A DNA stretch of 64,000 bases from Larix kaempferi (GCA_027924585.1 BSBM01000361.1:62525501-62589500); one strand, 5' to 3'; shown: positions 11,521 to 24,600, counted from the first letter of the stretch. The notes: generated by a model not told the origin, from the letters alone. Made by a program: numbers and translations.

Positions 11521-13016
11521 ATTGTGGTAGCGTATATCAATAGTGGACATCTTTAATCAATCTCAGTGCATACAAATCTCAATATAGGTATGTCCTAATG
11601 TTCAAGCTCCACTATAAACTCGGTTTCAAAAAATCAAAATATCTCTAAGCAATATGAAAGCATGTGTTAAAAATTTCATTATAACAACTAATTTCTGAAA
11701 GAACATGGAAGTAGGGTATATAAACCTTACACCTGTGTCACGAAAAATGAGTGTTGAGTAGCCATGGTCAGGCGGCAGGCCATGAGCCATGTTAGCCATT
11801 TCAGCCCTCGTCAAGGGATGCCCTTCTCTAGACCCCATGGGATTCACATAGCTCTTCACACTGTCATGAAAAAAATAAAATTGTCCCTGCCCCATGAATG
11901 CCTGAGCTGGATATGGTACCACCAATTCTAGGGCCATACCCTTCAAGAAGGGATCAACAGAAACCGACTGCGTTGCTTCCATATGTTCATTCATGGAGGG
12001 AAGGGCAATAAGAAGGATCTGAAATCTGGAACGAGCGCAGAGATGCAGAATTTTTTATAGATGTTTCCACAACATAATTCAATCCATTAAGTTGCATGCC
12101 TGTAGATAAATAGGGTAACTGTTTCAGATACATAAAAGTAATGCCTATAGATATTGTTGACCCTTGGCCATTGAAAATCAAGTTGCAGAGTTTATATTAC
12201 GTTTTCGATTTATTATTATAGGATCTTCGAGGAATAGTGAATAAATTGGAATAATTGATCAGATGAATTGGTAAGTTAAGTCAATTCTTGGTTTGATTAA
12301 AAATCTTAAAAGGAAAATCAACGAGCCGTTGAGCCGAGCCGAATGGCAATTGTTTATTCGAACCAAGTTGCATAATTTTTTATTATGTTTTTGAGGTTTT
12401 GTTATTTTAGGATCTTCGATAGCGAATACTTGGAATAGCTAATAAATAACAGATTCCCATATGAAGTGATAAAATTAAGTCAATGCCTGGTTTGATAAAA
12501 AAACACCCTAAAAGACGGATGAACCGACGCTTGAGCCCAATCTTTTCGAATTACAACACCGTAGCTGTGATTAATCACCTAGCATCTTAATGAAAACTCT
12601 CCTCTATAGGCATACCAACCTCATCTGCCTGCCATTCCCTTGTTTCATTGTTTCATTCCTGGACGCGGACCTAGTCGATCCTAAGACGCGGATAATGTAG
12701 CTGAAGTTCACAGCAGAGCAGAGCAAATCTCGTGGGAAAATATCACGTACCCTGACCCTCGTAGCATATAAATATACTTGCTTTTATGAAATGATAAATC
12801 CTCGTGAAACGATAAATTCTGTTGTAGGGAATTACTCGTATAGATGTTATGAAAAAATTTCCGCTCAAACGGCTTGCGATATTGGGTTTTAAAATAGAGA
12901 CTTGTTATAAAACCCAATATAAACAAGCGAAACATAAAAATAGAGAACTTTGCAACAGAAATCCCTAAAATTAATTGCCAAGTTTTTTGTTTCCAAGCTT
13001 GTATGATTAAATTCTG

Positions 13017-13333
13017 TAAATGTTTCCCGTAGAGAGGATTTTCACCCAAACATAAAAGAAATATGCGCAAAATCAACCACACACACGCTACCTAGAAATT
13101 TCCAACTGTGCGAGAATTATTTAGCAGTAGAAAACTAAGAATAGTTTTTAGTAAAAGACCCAAATTCAGCTCCGCCTTTAAGATTTCTCTTGATGCCATC
13201 GTGCCACATGCAGATCTTTATTTTAGAGAAATTCAGGCCTAATAATCTCTAAATGTTTCCTGTAGAGAAGGATTTTCACCTCAAACATAAAAGGATTATG
13301 CACAAAACCGACCACAGAGTGCGCTATAAATTT
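13017..13333. repeat. diverged direct duplication
   Basis: The segment from 13017 (TGTTTCCCGTAGAGAGGATT) recurs from about 13254 (TGTTTCCTGTAGAGAAGGAT) for roughly 80 bases with scattered differences, including the CACACGCTA / AGTGCGCTA end. It lies in the possible intron of the gene relic. Confidence 0.7.
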
Positions 13334-13703
13334 CAGTTTATATGATCTTAGTTTAGCACATAACGAATTGATATGCATTATGTTTTTAATAAACTTCAGA
13401 ACTATTGAAGATGGTTATCATGTTTTTGGATTGATTTTCCTTCCTTCACTTTCTTTAGTTATTATACCATTGTTAAACATTTTTGTAAAAGGCTTAGAAA
13501 ACAACGCATAGGTGAGGTGCAACATGTTCCTTGGCATTCCATTCTCCATTCAAAGGATCGAAATACCAGAAGCTTCATATCAATTAATCCTTCGACAGTA
13601 AAACCTAAAAAATGGAAAGCAACAGGAAAATGAAAACGATAACATACCTTCATTCGCTAGTCCAAGTCCAGGACGCCATGATCCCCAGCCTATTGATCTG
13701 ACC

Positions 13704-13713
13704 CTTATATAAG
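13704..13713 (-). promoter_or_regulatory. TATA-like box
   Basis: CTTATATAAG is a palindrome and could serve either strand. On the minus strand it lies about 55 bases before the candidate donor of the first exon described above. Confidence 0.4.
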
Positions 13714-13720
13714 AGGCCGC

Positions 13721-14035
13721 GATTTCTGCCATCTTCTACTGGGGACTAGCTGGAGACGCTGTAATTGTGTACCCCGTACTGGAGTCCTCGCAATTCTAAC
13801 CAACAATGAAAATACCAACAGACAACGCGTGAATGACATAACGTACACATGGCCTGCAGTTCATACACGATTACTGCCATCTTATGCTGAACATGAACTA
13901 ATAGAGTCGTTGTAATGGAGTATCCAGTACTGGAATCCTTTGCAATTTTCATGGATTATTACAATGGAAATGACGAGAGACTAAAACAAGATTACAATTG
14001 AAATAGCGGAGCAGACACATGGCCTCCGGTTCATG
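13721..14035. repeat. tandem duplication of about 150-170 bp
   Basis: The unit starting GATTTCTGCCATCT at 13721 recurs as GATTACTGCCATCT at 13869. Shared inner blocks are CCCGTACTGGAGTCC / TCCAGTACTGGAATCC and ACACATGGCCTGCAGTTCAT / ACACATGGCCTCCGGTTCAT. Indels change the offset from 148 to 170. Confidence 0.75.
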
Positions 14036-16415
14036 CATGCTCCATCCATCTGGCGAGGAAGTGAAGGGACAATTGTATCTCTCTTTTCATTTCAATTTGT
14101 TTTATAATATTATTTTTATAAAGGATTTGATCCAAATCTAGTGGTTGAAATTATAATCTTTTCATTGATTTTTAATTTGGTAATTTCAAAACTGTAATTT
14201 TAATATAATTTATGATTTCTATATCAATCTATATGTTAAAATTAAATCCAATTTAATCAAAATGCATGATTCTTTCTTCAATAAGTGTGTATTCTTCTCC
14301 CCAAATGATAGCACGTGGTATTCCATTATATTAATATTGGCTCGAATTTCTGACGTGACGATACATCCTTACGCTGCCCAATCCACCTGCACGCTAATAT
14401 ATTTGTTAGGTATCTCTAGTTTTAGTTAATTTGGTATTCAACTAATACTAGAATAGATTACATTTATTTCCTATGTGGTTATTTCCATTTAGACATCATT
14501 TTCTTAGCACAATAAAAGACATATGGTCATAGTTTTATGTTTATTTAAATATTAACATATAGAGATTTTAACTCCAATATTTAATGTTATATATATATAT
14601 ATGTGTGTGTGTTTTTTTGGATATAGGAAATTTTTTAAATAGATAACTTATATACTAAATGGGAATATATTGTTAGTGTTCATTATGAATAAATATTACA
14701 ATTACTATGAAACATATATAGGCATTTAGACTTCATGAGTATTGTACTCCTCGATATATATGCAAAGGTCATATTGTTGATTAGAGGAACTTTAAAATCA
14801 ATTTTTTATTTTTTTATTAAGAAAAAATATATAATTGAGGTTATTGAGGGAGATGGAAATTTGGTATTTTAATAATTTGTCATTTCTGAAATTTTGGTTA
14901 TGGTTTAAATTATAGAATATTTTACACATTTAAAACATAAAATGTTTTAATTAATCACTCTTTAAATTGTGGACAAGTGTGAATAATAATGAATAACTTT
15001 GATACGAAAAACTAATTGTTAGATTAATTCATTATTATTATAGGTTATGTTTTACTTTTAGATTACTAGCTAACTAAGAAACGTATTTGTATATCTCAAA
15101 AAAAATATTTGATATACACAAATGAACATGTACTTTTCCCAATTGGCATCACTAGCCATAAGCTAGCAATAATTACTATATTTTCATCTCTATCGTTAAG
15201 AATTACTATATTTTCATCACTATCGTTAATTTTAATAAAATATAAATTTATTTCTTTTCTAAAATTTAGATATTGATATTTGTTTAATTTTAATTTGTTT
15301 TGTTTTTTGGGGCAAATATTATATTCAGTTTTTTAAGGTGCATTTAGATCTCCATGATATAATTATGGCAAGTGCTTTATTTTGAAAAGCTATGCAACTT
15401 AAGAATTAATTGAAAATATTATTTTTAATAAATTATAATTTTTTCAATTACATATTATTAATTTAATGATTAAAATAATAACTTTTAATTAAAGTAATAA
15501 ATATTAATATAAAATATTATGATTTTTCTATATATAATAATTATAAAATAATTTTTACAATAATAATATATATTTTTCTTTAAATTCACATAAATTTATA
15601 AACACTCAACTAAACATGAAAAGAAACACAACATTCTTCAAAATTTAAAAACATAAATTTATTATTGTCAAATCATTTTTTTAAATTATAATTTTAAAGC
15701 AGGGACTAGCTGCTTTGCAGCTATTTTACTTGTTTTATATAAATAAAACTGTAATATATTAAATTAAGATTAATCTTAATGCACAAATATAATATTTTTG
15801 GTTTAATTGCAGGCATTGGGAGAGCTAGGAAATATAGGCTAAGAGTAAATAACAATGCCAGTTACAATTCAATTCAGATGTATGCAATTCATAATGTTTG
15901 GCTAAGCCTGATTATTATATGTTCCCTATTGGTTCTTGGTTCTTAATGTTCGAGTAAGATGGTGACTTTTTTTGAAACCATATATATTATTAGTTTGGCT
16001 CTGTGTTTTACTTATAATAAGGATAAAGTTTGTTTATATTGTTTTGATTGCATTTTGTTAAGATTTTTATCTAAAATCTAAGGAGGATATACTCATTCTG
16101 TTGGGTTTTATCTTTGATAAGGATGTTTATCTCCCAAATCAAATCTCTTTATCTTAGAATCCGTCAAAGTTACATTCCATAGTTGTTTGGCATGTAGGTA
16201 GATTCTTGCACTTTCTATTTTGAAAATGACTATTTTATTTTATATATTTTGATAATCTTAGCATTCAAATGATGTGTATGCTAAATGGATTCTAAATTAT
16301 GTTTTAAATACTTCTTTCTTACTATAGAAAGGTTAAAGTTATGTTTTGATATCCCTTTGATGTATTTGATGGATTACTTGTTCGAATATGTGATAGCTCT
16401 AAAATTGATAAGAGA
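14036..16415. other. AT-rich intergenic DNA
   Basis: No gene is seen. It contains a (TA)n(TG)n microsatellite near 14590-14611, a 25-bp tandem pair (AATTACTATATTTTCATC) at about 15170-15220, and GCAGGGACTAGCTGC at 15704-15718, which is the complement of the 8938 motif. Confidence 0.5.
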
Positions 16416-18800
16416 TTAGCTCGAAGGAAACTGCCATTTTATTTTTTCAATTGCATTTGTAAATGAAAGATAGGTTGTTTGCCATGGAGGAACCAGAACT
16501 AGAACCGGGCGCAGAACCTCCAAGCTAATTTTTCTAAGGTATAATAATCTCATTTTTTTTAACCACATAAAAGACTTTTTATTAAAAATATAGATAGTGG
16601 TTTCAATCGCAATATATTTAGATTCCCACAGTATGCAATGGGCATTGGCTTTTAAAACTAACAAAATTGGGATTGCAAAATTATTTTTTGCAGAAATCCT
16701 TGCTATAAAAAATACCAACAAAACATTGTAGAAGGCATATAAGTCTTTGTTCCACTCAAAATTAAGAAATCTTGTTTCAATCCATATTTCATACCTAGAA
16801 TATTATCTTGACAAAAAGAAACAAACAACAAAATCCTTGATAACACTTTAAATGAAAAGGAAAACCTGCTTCTCTGTTGTCCGTCACTAGCATCAAGATC
16901 GAGGTTGCTTCGGTTCTTTGCTTAGCACCAGTGGTCCCATGAGGTCCGTCCAACCAGCTCGCCAGAGGGCTAAGGTTCTTGGATGGGTTAAAGGGTTTCC
17001 TTTGATGCCCAACAGCGTGGCGGGCCTTCCTAAGGCTGACGTGTGCAATGTTATTTCCACTGTTATTTTATATTTGCATATGAACTTTGTAATTGATTGT
17101 TGGTAATAGTTTAAATTTGACCTCTTAGATGTTTTAATTGAGCAAATAAATCTTGTGGGTAATGCAAGATGGCCAAGGGAGGCCTTTGGGGACACCATAG
17201 AGTGGTATCAAAGTTGTTGGTTATTTCATTAGGGTTGTGTGGGCCAAAACCTAGACTGTACGGGACTAAATTATAACTTTCGTATGAAGTGTTTGACAAA
17301 AGGTCTCAATAAACAAAAATGTAGTTTGCAAGCCATGTGTTTTACAGAATGTCAATAATAATTGGGGATAAATGTAATAATCATCCAAGATCCTGAGCTG
17401 ATGTTATCCATATACATGGTGGGTTAATGTTAAAGCTTATGAACAGGTTATGGAAGTGCAATAAAAAATTAATGAGGTTCATGGTTTAATGCTGGGCCAA
17501 ATTTGGGCAGTAATTGAAGAATTTGTGACATTCTTCATCATTCTTTATGGTTATAATGAGAATAGACACATTGTTGGAAAGATTGTGGAGCAGATTTGGG
17601 TTAAAGGGATGTGCTTAGTTTTAGATCCAAATGAATACCTAGTATTTCAAGAGGGATTTGGAGCTTTTACAGCAATACACTAAGTGACATACCTTGTTGT
17701 CCATTACCAGAGGTCGATTCAAGGAGGGAATTACGGAACTACTACAGTCCGGCTAAGACTGAAGCTACTAGTCCGGGTTCATAGGGAACGGAGGAAACCA
17801 GCTTATTGAGACTAATTACTTGGAGCTTTTTATTTTGCTCTTGTAGCTCCAAGACTTCAGGAATAACTATCTCTTCCACCTCAGACAGCTTGCATTGTTT
17901 CTTGATCCATAAGCATGGGCATTACCAGCTGCAGTATATCCTACAGAACTAGTAGCATATCCAGCAACATACCTAGGAAAGATAGTAGATCCTTGCTTGC
18001 TTAGGCACACTTAATTCTCCTTCTTAGTACGTTGTCTCCGTATATATAATTATATATGTAATTGCCCTTCCCCCTCCTAATGTGAGGGGAGCCACAGACC
18101 TTTATTTTCGACATGTAATTACGCGGCATCACATCTATTTATTTATTCTTACTCTATTTCTGAGCTAATTACGGGCAGCTACCTTGCCTACAGGTTCATA
18201 GATTGAGCTTGCCTACTTTTTTCTCTTACTTGCTAAGCTTTCTAACGCCTACCTTCTTTCTTGCTACCTTAACCAGGGGGAAGGGTATACTACATGTTCA
18301 CTCCCTTAAATATGTTCGCTCTCTTTATATCTGGGGTTTTATTCCCGAAAACATTCATAACACCTCTGGAAACCCTTTGATGCCCAACAGCATGGCGGGC
18401 CTGACGTGGACCCAGACAAATTTCAGTTTTTAAAAATAATGCAGTGAACCATCTGGCATGCATGCAGACCATGTATCGATGGCATAAAGATAACTTTAAA
18501 AATATATATCGTGAAACCCCATGTCAAGTATGCATGCAATTGGCAGTGTCATGAAGAAAAATAGTAGTCTGTCAACATGTTTAAGTTATAGGCAATGTAC
18601 ATTCAAAAATACTTGATATTGCTTTCATCGATTGAGTTGATTTTCTAAGACTCTTTTATCTAGTTTCAAGCTTCACAGTGATGTTACAGTTTTCATAATC
18701 AAGCGCAAAGCTTTCAGGTACTGTCCATTGCTGATTTTTGTGCTTTTTCGTTCTACAATTTTGGGATTGAGTTTCTCATGCATATTTTCTTGGGTTTCAT
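16416..18800. other. mixed non-coding DNA with possible LTR remnants
   Basis: There is no recognised protein. TGGTATCAAAG at 17203 resembles a decayed initiator-Met primer site (TGGTATCAGAGC). The phrase TTTGATGCCCAACAGC, followed by RTGGCGGGCC, occurs at about 17007 and again at about 18376, so the two ends of a decayed repeat may lie here. Frames at 16416-16721 (minus) and 17489-17683 (plus) are open for 60-100 codons but unfamiliar. Confidence 0.35.
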
Positions 18801-18905
18801 GATTATTGGATGTATTTATGTACAATCTCCCATCAGATGCAGGATTATTGGATGTATTTATGTTCGATCTCCCATCAGATGCAGGATTATTGGATGTATT
18901 CATGT
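18801..18905 (+). repeat. 42-bp tandem repeat in the GT47 pseudogene
   Basis: GATTATTGGATGTATT starts at 18801, 18843 and 18885, giving about 2.5 units of 42 bp. Being a multiple of three, it repeats a 14-residue unit, DVFMYNLPSDAGLL, that corresponds to the first (V/I)Y(V/M)Y(E/D)LP motif of exostosin proteins. Confidence 0.9.
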
Positions 18906-19845
18906 ACGAGGATTTGCTTGTGGACATCCGTTGGGCAAGTCATTTGTTCGCTGCAGAGGTTGCCATACACCATGCTCTATTGAATATTTCCATGCGCATT
19001 TTTTATCCTCGAGAGGCTGATTTTTTCTTCGTTCCTGTCTACGTTGCCCATAATTTAGGCCACGCTTGGTCGCTTCTCGGCTCTATGGTGCACTAAATAT
19101 CAGAAACCATGCCTTCCTGGAATAGAAGCAGAGGCTCCGATCATGTTTTTGCCACTGCGCAAGATTATGGAGCATGATTTCTTGCTCGGGCTTTGTGCTT
19201 TTGTGCTGATTGTTTTGACTTTGTTGTGTTTGTAGGAGGACGTTGCAATTCATGATGGGATACCGGCGTTCCTGCGGAGCTCTATAATATTGCAAACCTT
19301 TGGAAGGGAAAGCACTAGTGTTTCCAGGACGTTGAACACATACAAGTTCCTCCTTAAGTTGCTCCCAAGCCCATTGAGGCTCTGTGGGATGTTGCGTCTC
19401 CGAAGGCCCAAGAACATCAATGGCCACCTATACAAGAAGTAAGATTGAGTAACCGTTCATTCAGCTATGAATTCCAAGTGTTGTTTTTATGGTTTTCAAT
19501 TAGTTTACGTGTTGTATGTAGGTGAGTCAGAACAGTGATATGGAAAAATTTTGGGCATAATAGGAGATTCTACATCAAGCGGAAGTGCTTCGAGGAATAC
19601 TAGAATGAAATCTTGCACTCTGTTTTTTTCCTGTGCCCACGGGGATAGGCGTCGTGGAGCTCGAGTCCCCGTATAGTGGAATATGTTGCCCTTGGTTGTG
19701 TCCCCATCATCATTGCGGACAACATTGCCCTGCCTTACCCCAACGTGGTTCCATGGGCAAACATAATGCTCTCAGTGCTTGAGCGTGACGTGGCAAAGCC
19801 TGGCAAGGTGCTGCAGCGAGTCACAACACTAATGGTGGTTGTCAA
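18801..19845 (+). pseudogene. GT47 exostosin pseudogene, IRX7/FRA8-like glucuronoxylan glycosyltransferase
   Basis: The order of conserved blocks follows plant GT47 exostosin proteins of the FRA8/IRX7 (F8H) group, Golgi enzymes of glucuronoxylan synthesis. Visible blocks are ASHLFAAEVAIHHALL, EADFFFVPVYV, WNRSRGSDHVFATAQDYGA, EDVAIHDGIPAFLRSSIILQ, NINGHLYKK, VRTVIWKNFG, NRRFYIKRK, VEYVALGCVPIIIADN and VLERDVAKPGKVL. Introns seem retained: AG acceptors precede GAGGAC (19235) and TGAGTCAGAACAG (19521), the latter with a GT at 19439. So this is a decayed gene copy and not a processed one. Stops replace conserved Cys, Arg (TGA at the KRVRT position), Gln and Trp codons, and a frameshift lies near 19330. 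The middle of the family domain is shortened. Confidence 0.85.
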
Positions 19846-19954
19846 ATATTTCATATATCACATTAAAAGTATTAAATGACGGGTTGTTTCCAAGTGGACG
19901 TGGCAAGTTTTTTTTTGTTTTAGTTTTATGTATTTTATTATTTTTATAACTCCA
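19846..19954. other. spacer after the GT47 relic
   Basis: AT-rich with a poly(T) run; no gene is seen. Confidence 0.5.
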
Positions 19955-20100
19955 TAATTATTTTGCACAGCAGGGGAAATTTGTCAAATCTGTGTGCTGC
20001 ACCAATCAAAAAATAATTAATCTTATTTTGAAATTTCAAAAATTTATTTTTAATTTTTAGTATATTGATTTTAATAATAAAGATTTCAAAAACTTTAATC
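19955..20100 (+). repeat. short AT-rich repeat, copy B, left part
   Basis: ATAATTATTTTGCACAGCAG and the sequence that follows match the minus strand of 9991-10227. The repeat stops at the LINE-20k insertion and resumes at 27459. Confidence 0.7.
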
Positions 20101-20117
20101 AACATTAGGTTTAAAAA
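20101..20117. repeat. target-site duplication of LINE-20k, left
   Basis: AACATTAGGTTTAAAAA is repeated exactly at 27442-27458, on the other side of the 7.3-kb LINE. Confidence 0.9.
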
Positions 20118-20252
20118 TCATTGTTTAATTATTTACATATTTAGATGCAATGGGGCTCCAAGAAGTGATTAACCCTAACGGTTGATCGTTGGCTCTGTTG
20201 GCTCTGTGAAGGACGGGATTTGTACTGTGTCGATTGGTAGAGCGTCGGCGGG

Positions 20253-21535
20253 ATGGTAAGATCACAGGGGAGGGGCCTTTCCCCTCCTCTGATGCAAGAT
20301 AAAGCTAAGCATAAAGAGATCATGCCCTTACAAACTCAGGGGGAGGGAATCGAAGGAGAGGGTCGAAGTCCATGGGTGGAGAATCATGAGGCGATGAAAG
20401 GAGAAGCGGGACAAAGGTTCTATATCCCTAAATCGAGCAGTACCCCAGCTATTTATATGACAGACCATGCCCTGATAGGGAAATTTATGGTATATGGCCT
20501 ACTGAGAAAGCTCTGACTTGGTGGATTAACTCTACTTGGAAACCGAAAGGCCACTTTGATCTCTTGTTGGGCTCTAAGGGTTTCTTAATAGTGGTTTTCC
20601 TTAATGTGAAGGACAAGGATCGTATTTTTGAGGGAGGACCCTATTTCTACTACTCTGCTGGTCTATTCTTAAGAATGTGGAAGGATCATTTCAATCCGGA
20701 CAAGGAGGATCTCTCAATCGCCCCGATATGGATTAGACTCTATTCATTACCAACGGAACACTGGGATCCGAACATTCTGAAAGCTATTGAAGGAGATCTG
20801 GGTCATTTTGTTAAAATCTCTGACCAAACAAAGCAAGGAAGGTATGTCTCATATGCTCACATATGTGTTTACATGAATATTTCCAAAACCCTTCCAAAGG
20901 GGATCACTTTAAACTGGGAAGAATCTGAATGGTTTCAAACCCTTGATTATGAACATATCCCGTTTCAATGTCGGCGGTGTCACACCCATGGACATCTGAC
21001 CTGGGACTGTCATCTTAACCTCCCCATGGCAATCCCTGGTAGCAACACTCAGGAGCAGCAAGATAGGGATGGTTTTGTTAAAGTACCAAATAGGAGAAGA
21101 ACGGGGAGGAGACATAACGGCCCAAATTTGGGGGAAAAGAAAGTCAATCCCAATAGTTTTGCGGCTCTGGATCCTAATGTGTTAGGAACCCCAACTCCCC
21201 TGATGACACAGGAATCCTCACGACAAGAAGTTGTACCTACAGAGATGGTTACAGAGATTAGCAATACAAACAAATCTCTTAGAAAAAACCTTCTTGAAGC
21301 AGAGCGTATGGAAGAGGAACTAGAGGAGATGGAACTAGGAGACCTGGATCTTGATAGCATTGAAGAGGCTTGCAAAAACATCGAGGTTCACTCTATTTCT
21401 GATAATCAACTTCAACTACTGAAGGAAGCTATACCGAAAACTAAGCCTACTCCTAATTTGGGGATTGGACCTTTGAAACTAAAGAAGAACAAAAGGAAGT
21501 TCAAAGAAGGAGGCTCTAAGAGGGGGAAGAGATAG
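20253..21535 (+). pseudogene. LINE-20k ORF1 (DUF4283-like, CCHC zinc knuckle)
   Basis: An ATG at 20253 opens the protein. The frame shifts near 20495-20515: one frame ends at a TGA while the other carries on as WPTEKALTWWINSTWKPKG. The continuing part (to 21535) has the DUF4283-like blocks FEGGPYFYYSAGLFLRMWK and IWIRLYSLPTEHW, then CRRCHTHGHLTWDC, a complete CX2CX4HX4C knuckle at about 20970-21012. A long polar tail follows with an acidic leucine-rich helix (EEELEEMELGDLD) and a basic end. ORF1 proteins of this type bind element RNA. Apart from the one frameshift it is well preserved. Confidence 0.88.
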
Positions 21536-21630
21536 AATAGGGACCATATCGGGGAGATTGGGGCAAGACTGGTAGACTCTGGCCAATACCCTACCATCCA
21601 GGAAGCTCTTCTCTTAACAAGATATAGTGC

Positions 21631-24600
21631 TTGATGAAATTTTTATCTTGGAATATTCGAGGGACCAATGGTCCTCATAAAATTAAAACTCTAAAGAGTA
21701 AGATTATGAAGGAACAACCTACTGTAGTCTTGTCACAAGAAACGAAGTGTTCTGGAGCACAACTGGAAGTGAATGCTCAATCTCTATCGAAACAGTGTAA
21801 AAGTATGGCTATTGATGCCACTAGTCATTCTGGAGGTATGGCGGTCCTATGGGATCTAAGGAAAGTGTCCCTTTCTAACTTTCTTTCTACAACTTTCAGC
21901 CTTACTGCGGAATTTCATGTCTTCGGCTCTAATGTGAGAGGTATTCTTACCAATGTGTATGGGCCTAGTAGTTACCCTGAAAAACAAAATTTCATCAAGA
22001 GTATGACTAATTTGAGGAGAATGTTTGAAGGAGCTCATTGGATCTTAGGAGGGGACTTCAATATGATCAGGTCCCTGTCTGAGAAAAAAGGTGGTAGAAG
22101 AGTCCTTACTCCCGAAAATACTCTGTTTGATGAGTTTATTGAGGCAAGTAATCTGATTGATGTGGATCTGAGGAGCAATGTTTTTACCTGGAACAATAGA
22201 CGTGGAGGGGAGCATTTGGTTGGTGGCTGCTAGGCTGGATAGATTTCTTCTATCTGAAATTATTATGCTACTTGGTGGGACTCTGACTTCTCGCCCGATT
22301 GCATCTTCCAGTTCCAACCATTGGCCTGTGTCCCTTATGTGGAGCAATATAGGGACGAGAATGACCAATCCCTTCAGATTCTAGAAATTTTGGTTAACCC
22401 ATAAAGATTTTCCAACCAGTGTGGAAGAATGGTGGCATACTATTATTCCCCCTACAGGAACTAAGATGTTTTTCAACAAAAAATGAAAGTGCTCAAACAG
22501 AGGATAAAAAAATGGAACAAAAATGACTTCAGGAACATTCTGGTAGTAAAAGCTAAGCTTGAATTAAAGATGGAACATGTCTAGGAAAGCATCATGCAAA
22601 TAGGTGTGACCCCTGAGCTAACCTTGGAGGAGAAGCATCTTGCTGATCAACTTCACCAAAGGCAGACGCAAGAAGAACTCCTGTGGCAGCAGAAATCCTG
22701 TAATCTTTGGTTGAAGGATGGAGATCAGAATACGAATTTTTTTCACAGAGCTACCATTCAACATAGACAACACAACCAGATCTATAACCTAGGCAATTTT
22801 GATGGGGTGTTAGTGGAATCCCATGAGGGAATAGAACAGGAACTGGTCAATCATTTTAAGGAGGTGGTCACGGAACCACATTTGGACCGAACCAGGGCTT
22901 GTAGGGAAATCAAAGTTGTTATTCCTCGGCTTATTACTAATGAGCAGAATGAGATGCTTATTCGACCTATTGAATTCCAGGAAGTTGAGACAGCCATAAA
23001 CCAAATGGAGGATGGGAAATCCCCTGGGCCAGATGGATTTACTGCTAACTTTTTCCATTATTTCTGGGATTTGATTAAAAATGAAGTTTGGCAAGTGGTG
23101 GAAGAATCCCGGAGAATGAGAGGGGTTCTCCCGGCCTTGAACTCTAACTTTCTCACCTTGATCCCAAAACTTCGACGGCTAAGAAAGCTTATTTGTTTAG
23201 ACCGATTTCCCTTTGTAACATCATTTATAAACTCATCACCAAAGTCCTTGTTAATTGGCTCATACACCTTCTTCCCTCCTTGATCTCTTTGGAACAATCA
23301 GGATTTGTGGAAGGCAGACAAATTATGGATGGCATTATCTTAGCTCAAGAGGTTCTTCACTCCTTGCGGAGTACTAAGAAAGCGGGGATGTTGCTAAAAT
23401 TGGATTTATCCAAGCTTATGATCAACTAAACTGGACATATATGAAAGAAATTATGAGCTCCTTTGGTTTCGGTGATGTCTAGATTAAATGGATAGCCAAC
23501 CTTACCTCCACTGCTTTCTTCTCCATTCTGATTAACGAGCATCCGTCTACTGTCTTTAAACCCTCTCGAGGTATCCGACGGGGAGACCCTCTCTCACCCT
23601 TCCTCTTTGTGATTATGACAGAAGGACTCGACAGGCTCATCTCTCATTTAGTTGAACATGGCAGCATTAAAGGTCTTCAGTTCCCTCCCTATGAGAAAGT
23701 TATAACTCACCAGCAATTTGTAGATGACACTCTTCTTATGGAGCACTCCTCTGTCCAGGAAGCCAGACAACTCAAGAAAGCTTTGAATATATTTTTAACA
23801 GCCTTTGGGATTACTATTAATATGGATAAGTCACTGGTTTTTTTCTTTAATACTCCTCCTATCAGTCAGCGGAATATTATAAGAATTTTAGGGTTCAAAA
23901 AGAGCTCCCTTCCAACCAAATACCTCGGTGCTCCTTTGTCGGATGGTGTTTTAATAAAGGCTTCTTGGGAAGACCTCTTAAATAGAATGAAGGACAGAGT
24001 CTCGAACTGGACGCTAAGATCCTTGAACTTCCCGGGAAGAGTGGTTCTTGTGAAATTTGTGCTGCAAGCAATGCCTTTGTATTTGTTTTCTGTTCTGGTT
24101 GCTCCTAAGTCAGTTATGAAGGACATTAGGAATATCCAACACACTTTTTTGTGGGGAGGCACGGTGGACCACAGGAAGTAGCCTTTGTTGATTGGGAAAC
24201 ACTGTGTAAATCTAAGCCTGAAGGGGGTTTAGGTCTAAGGGATCCGGAGAAACTCAGTACTATGTGTGGAGCTAAAATCTGGCAACGTTGGCTTACTCAT
24301 ACAAATGAGCAATGGGCTAGCTTTTGGGGAAGGAAGTATGCTCCATTGACTGCTCAACAGGACTAGGTTCGAGATGATGGACCGGAGAAAGGCTCTCACA
24401 TATGGAATATGGCACGGGCTGGAAGTGAGTTAATCAGGAAACATAGTTTTTGGGAGATACGAGAAGGGTCTTTAGCCATTCTGTGGTCGGATGCCTAGCA
24501 ACAAGAGCCCACTCTTCTTTCTATGATGAATGATATCCCGTTGATTCCCCCTATTTTGCACCATAATTGGATGACGGTTAATTGTTATTGGCAGGAGGGT

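Larger units (their letters stand above)
11626..13713 (-). pseudogene. unrecognised spliced gene or gene relic
   Basis: On the minus strand a TATATAAG box (13704-13713) is followed about 30 bases on by a short candidate first exon with a nine-codon ATG frame, then AAG/GTATGTT, a good donor (intron from 13647). Two coding-like blocks follow after about 1.5 kb: 12181-11987 (..MYLKQLPYLSTGMQLNGL..) and 11994-11720 (..VDPFLKGMALELVVPYP..). They lie in different frames, and the second ends at ACACAG/GTGTAAG, a possible donor. The text looks like real plant protein of low complexity, such as a regulatory N-terminus, but I cannot name the family. The frame change at 11987-11994 suggests decay or a missed intron. 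No 3' exons were found. Confidence 0.3.

Noticed and set aside
11626-12181. NF-YA or NAC transcription factor
   Set aside because: Some spacing looked similar, but the diagnostic motifs (for NF-YA the VNAKQY core, for NAC the GYWKATG block) are missing.
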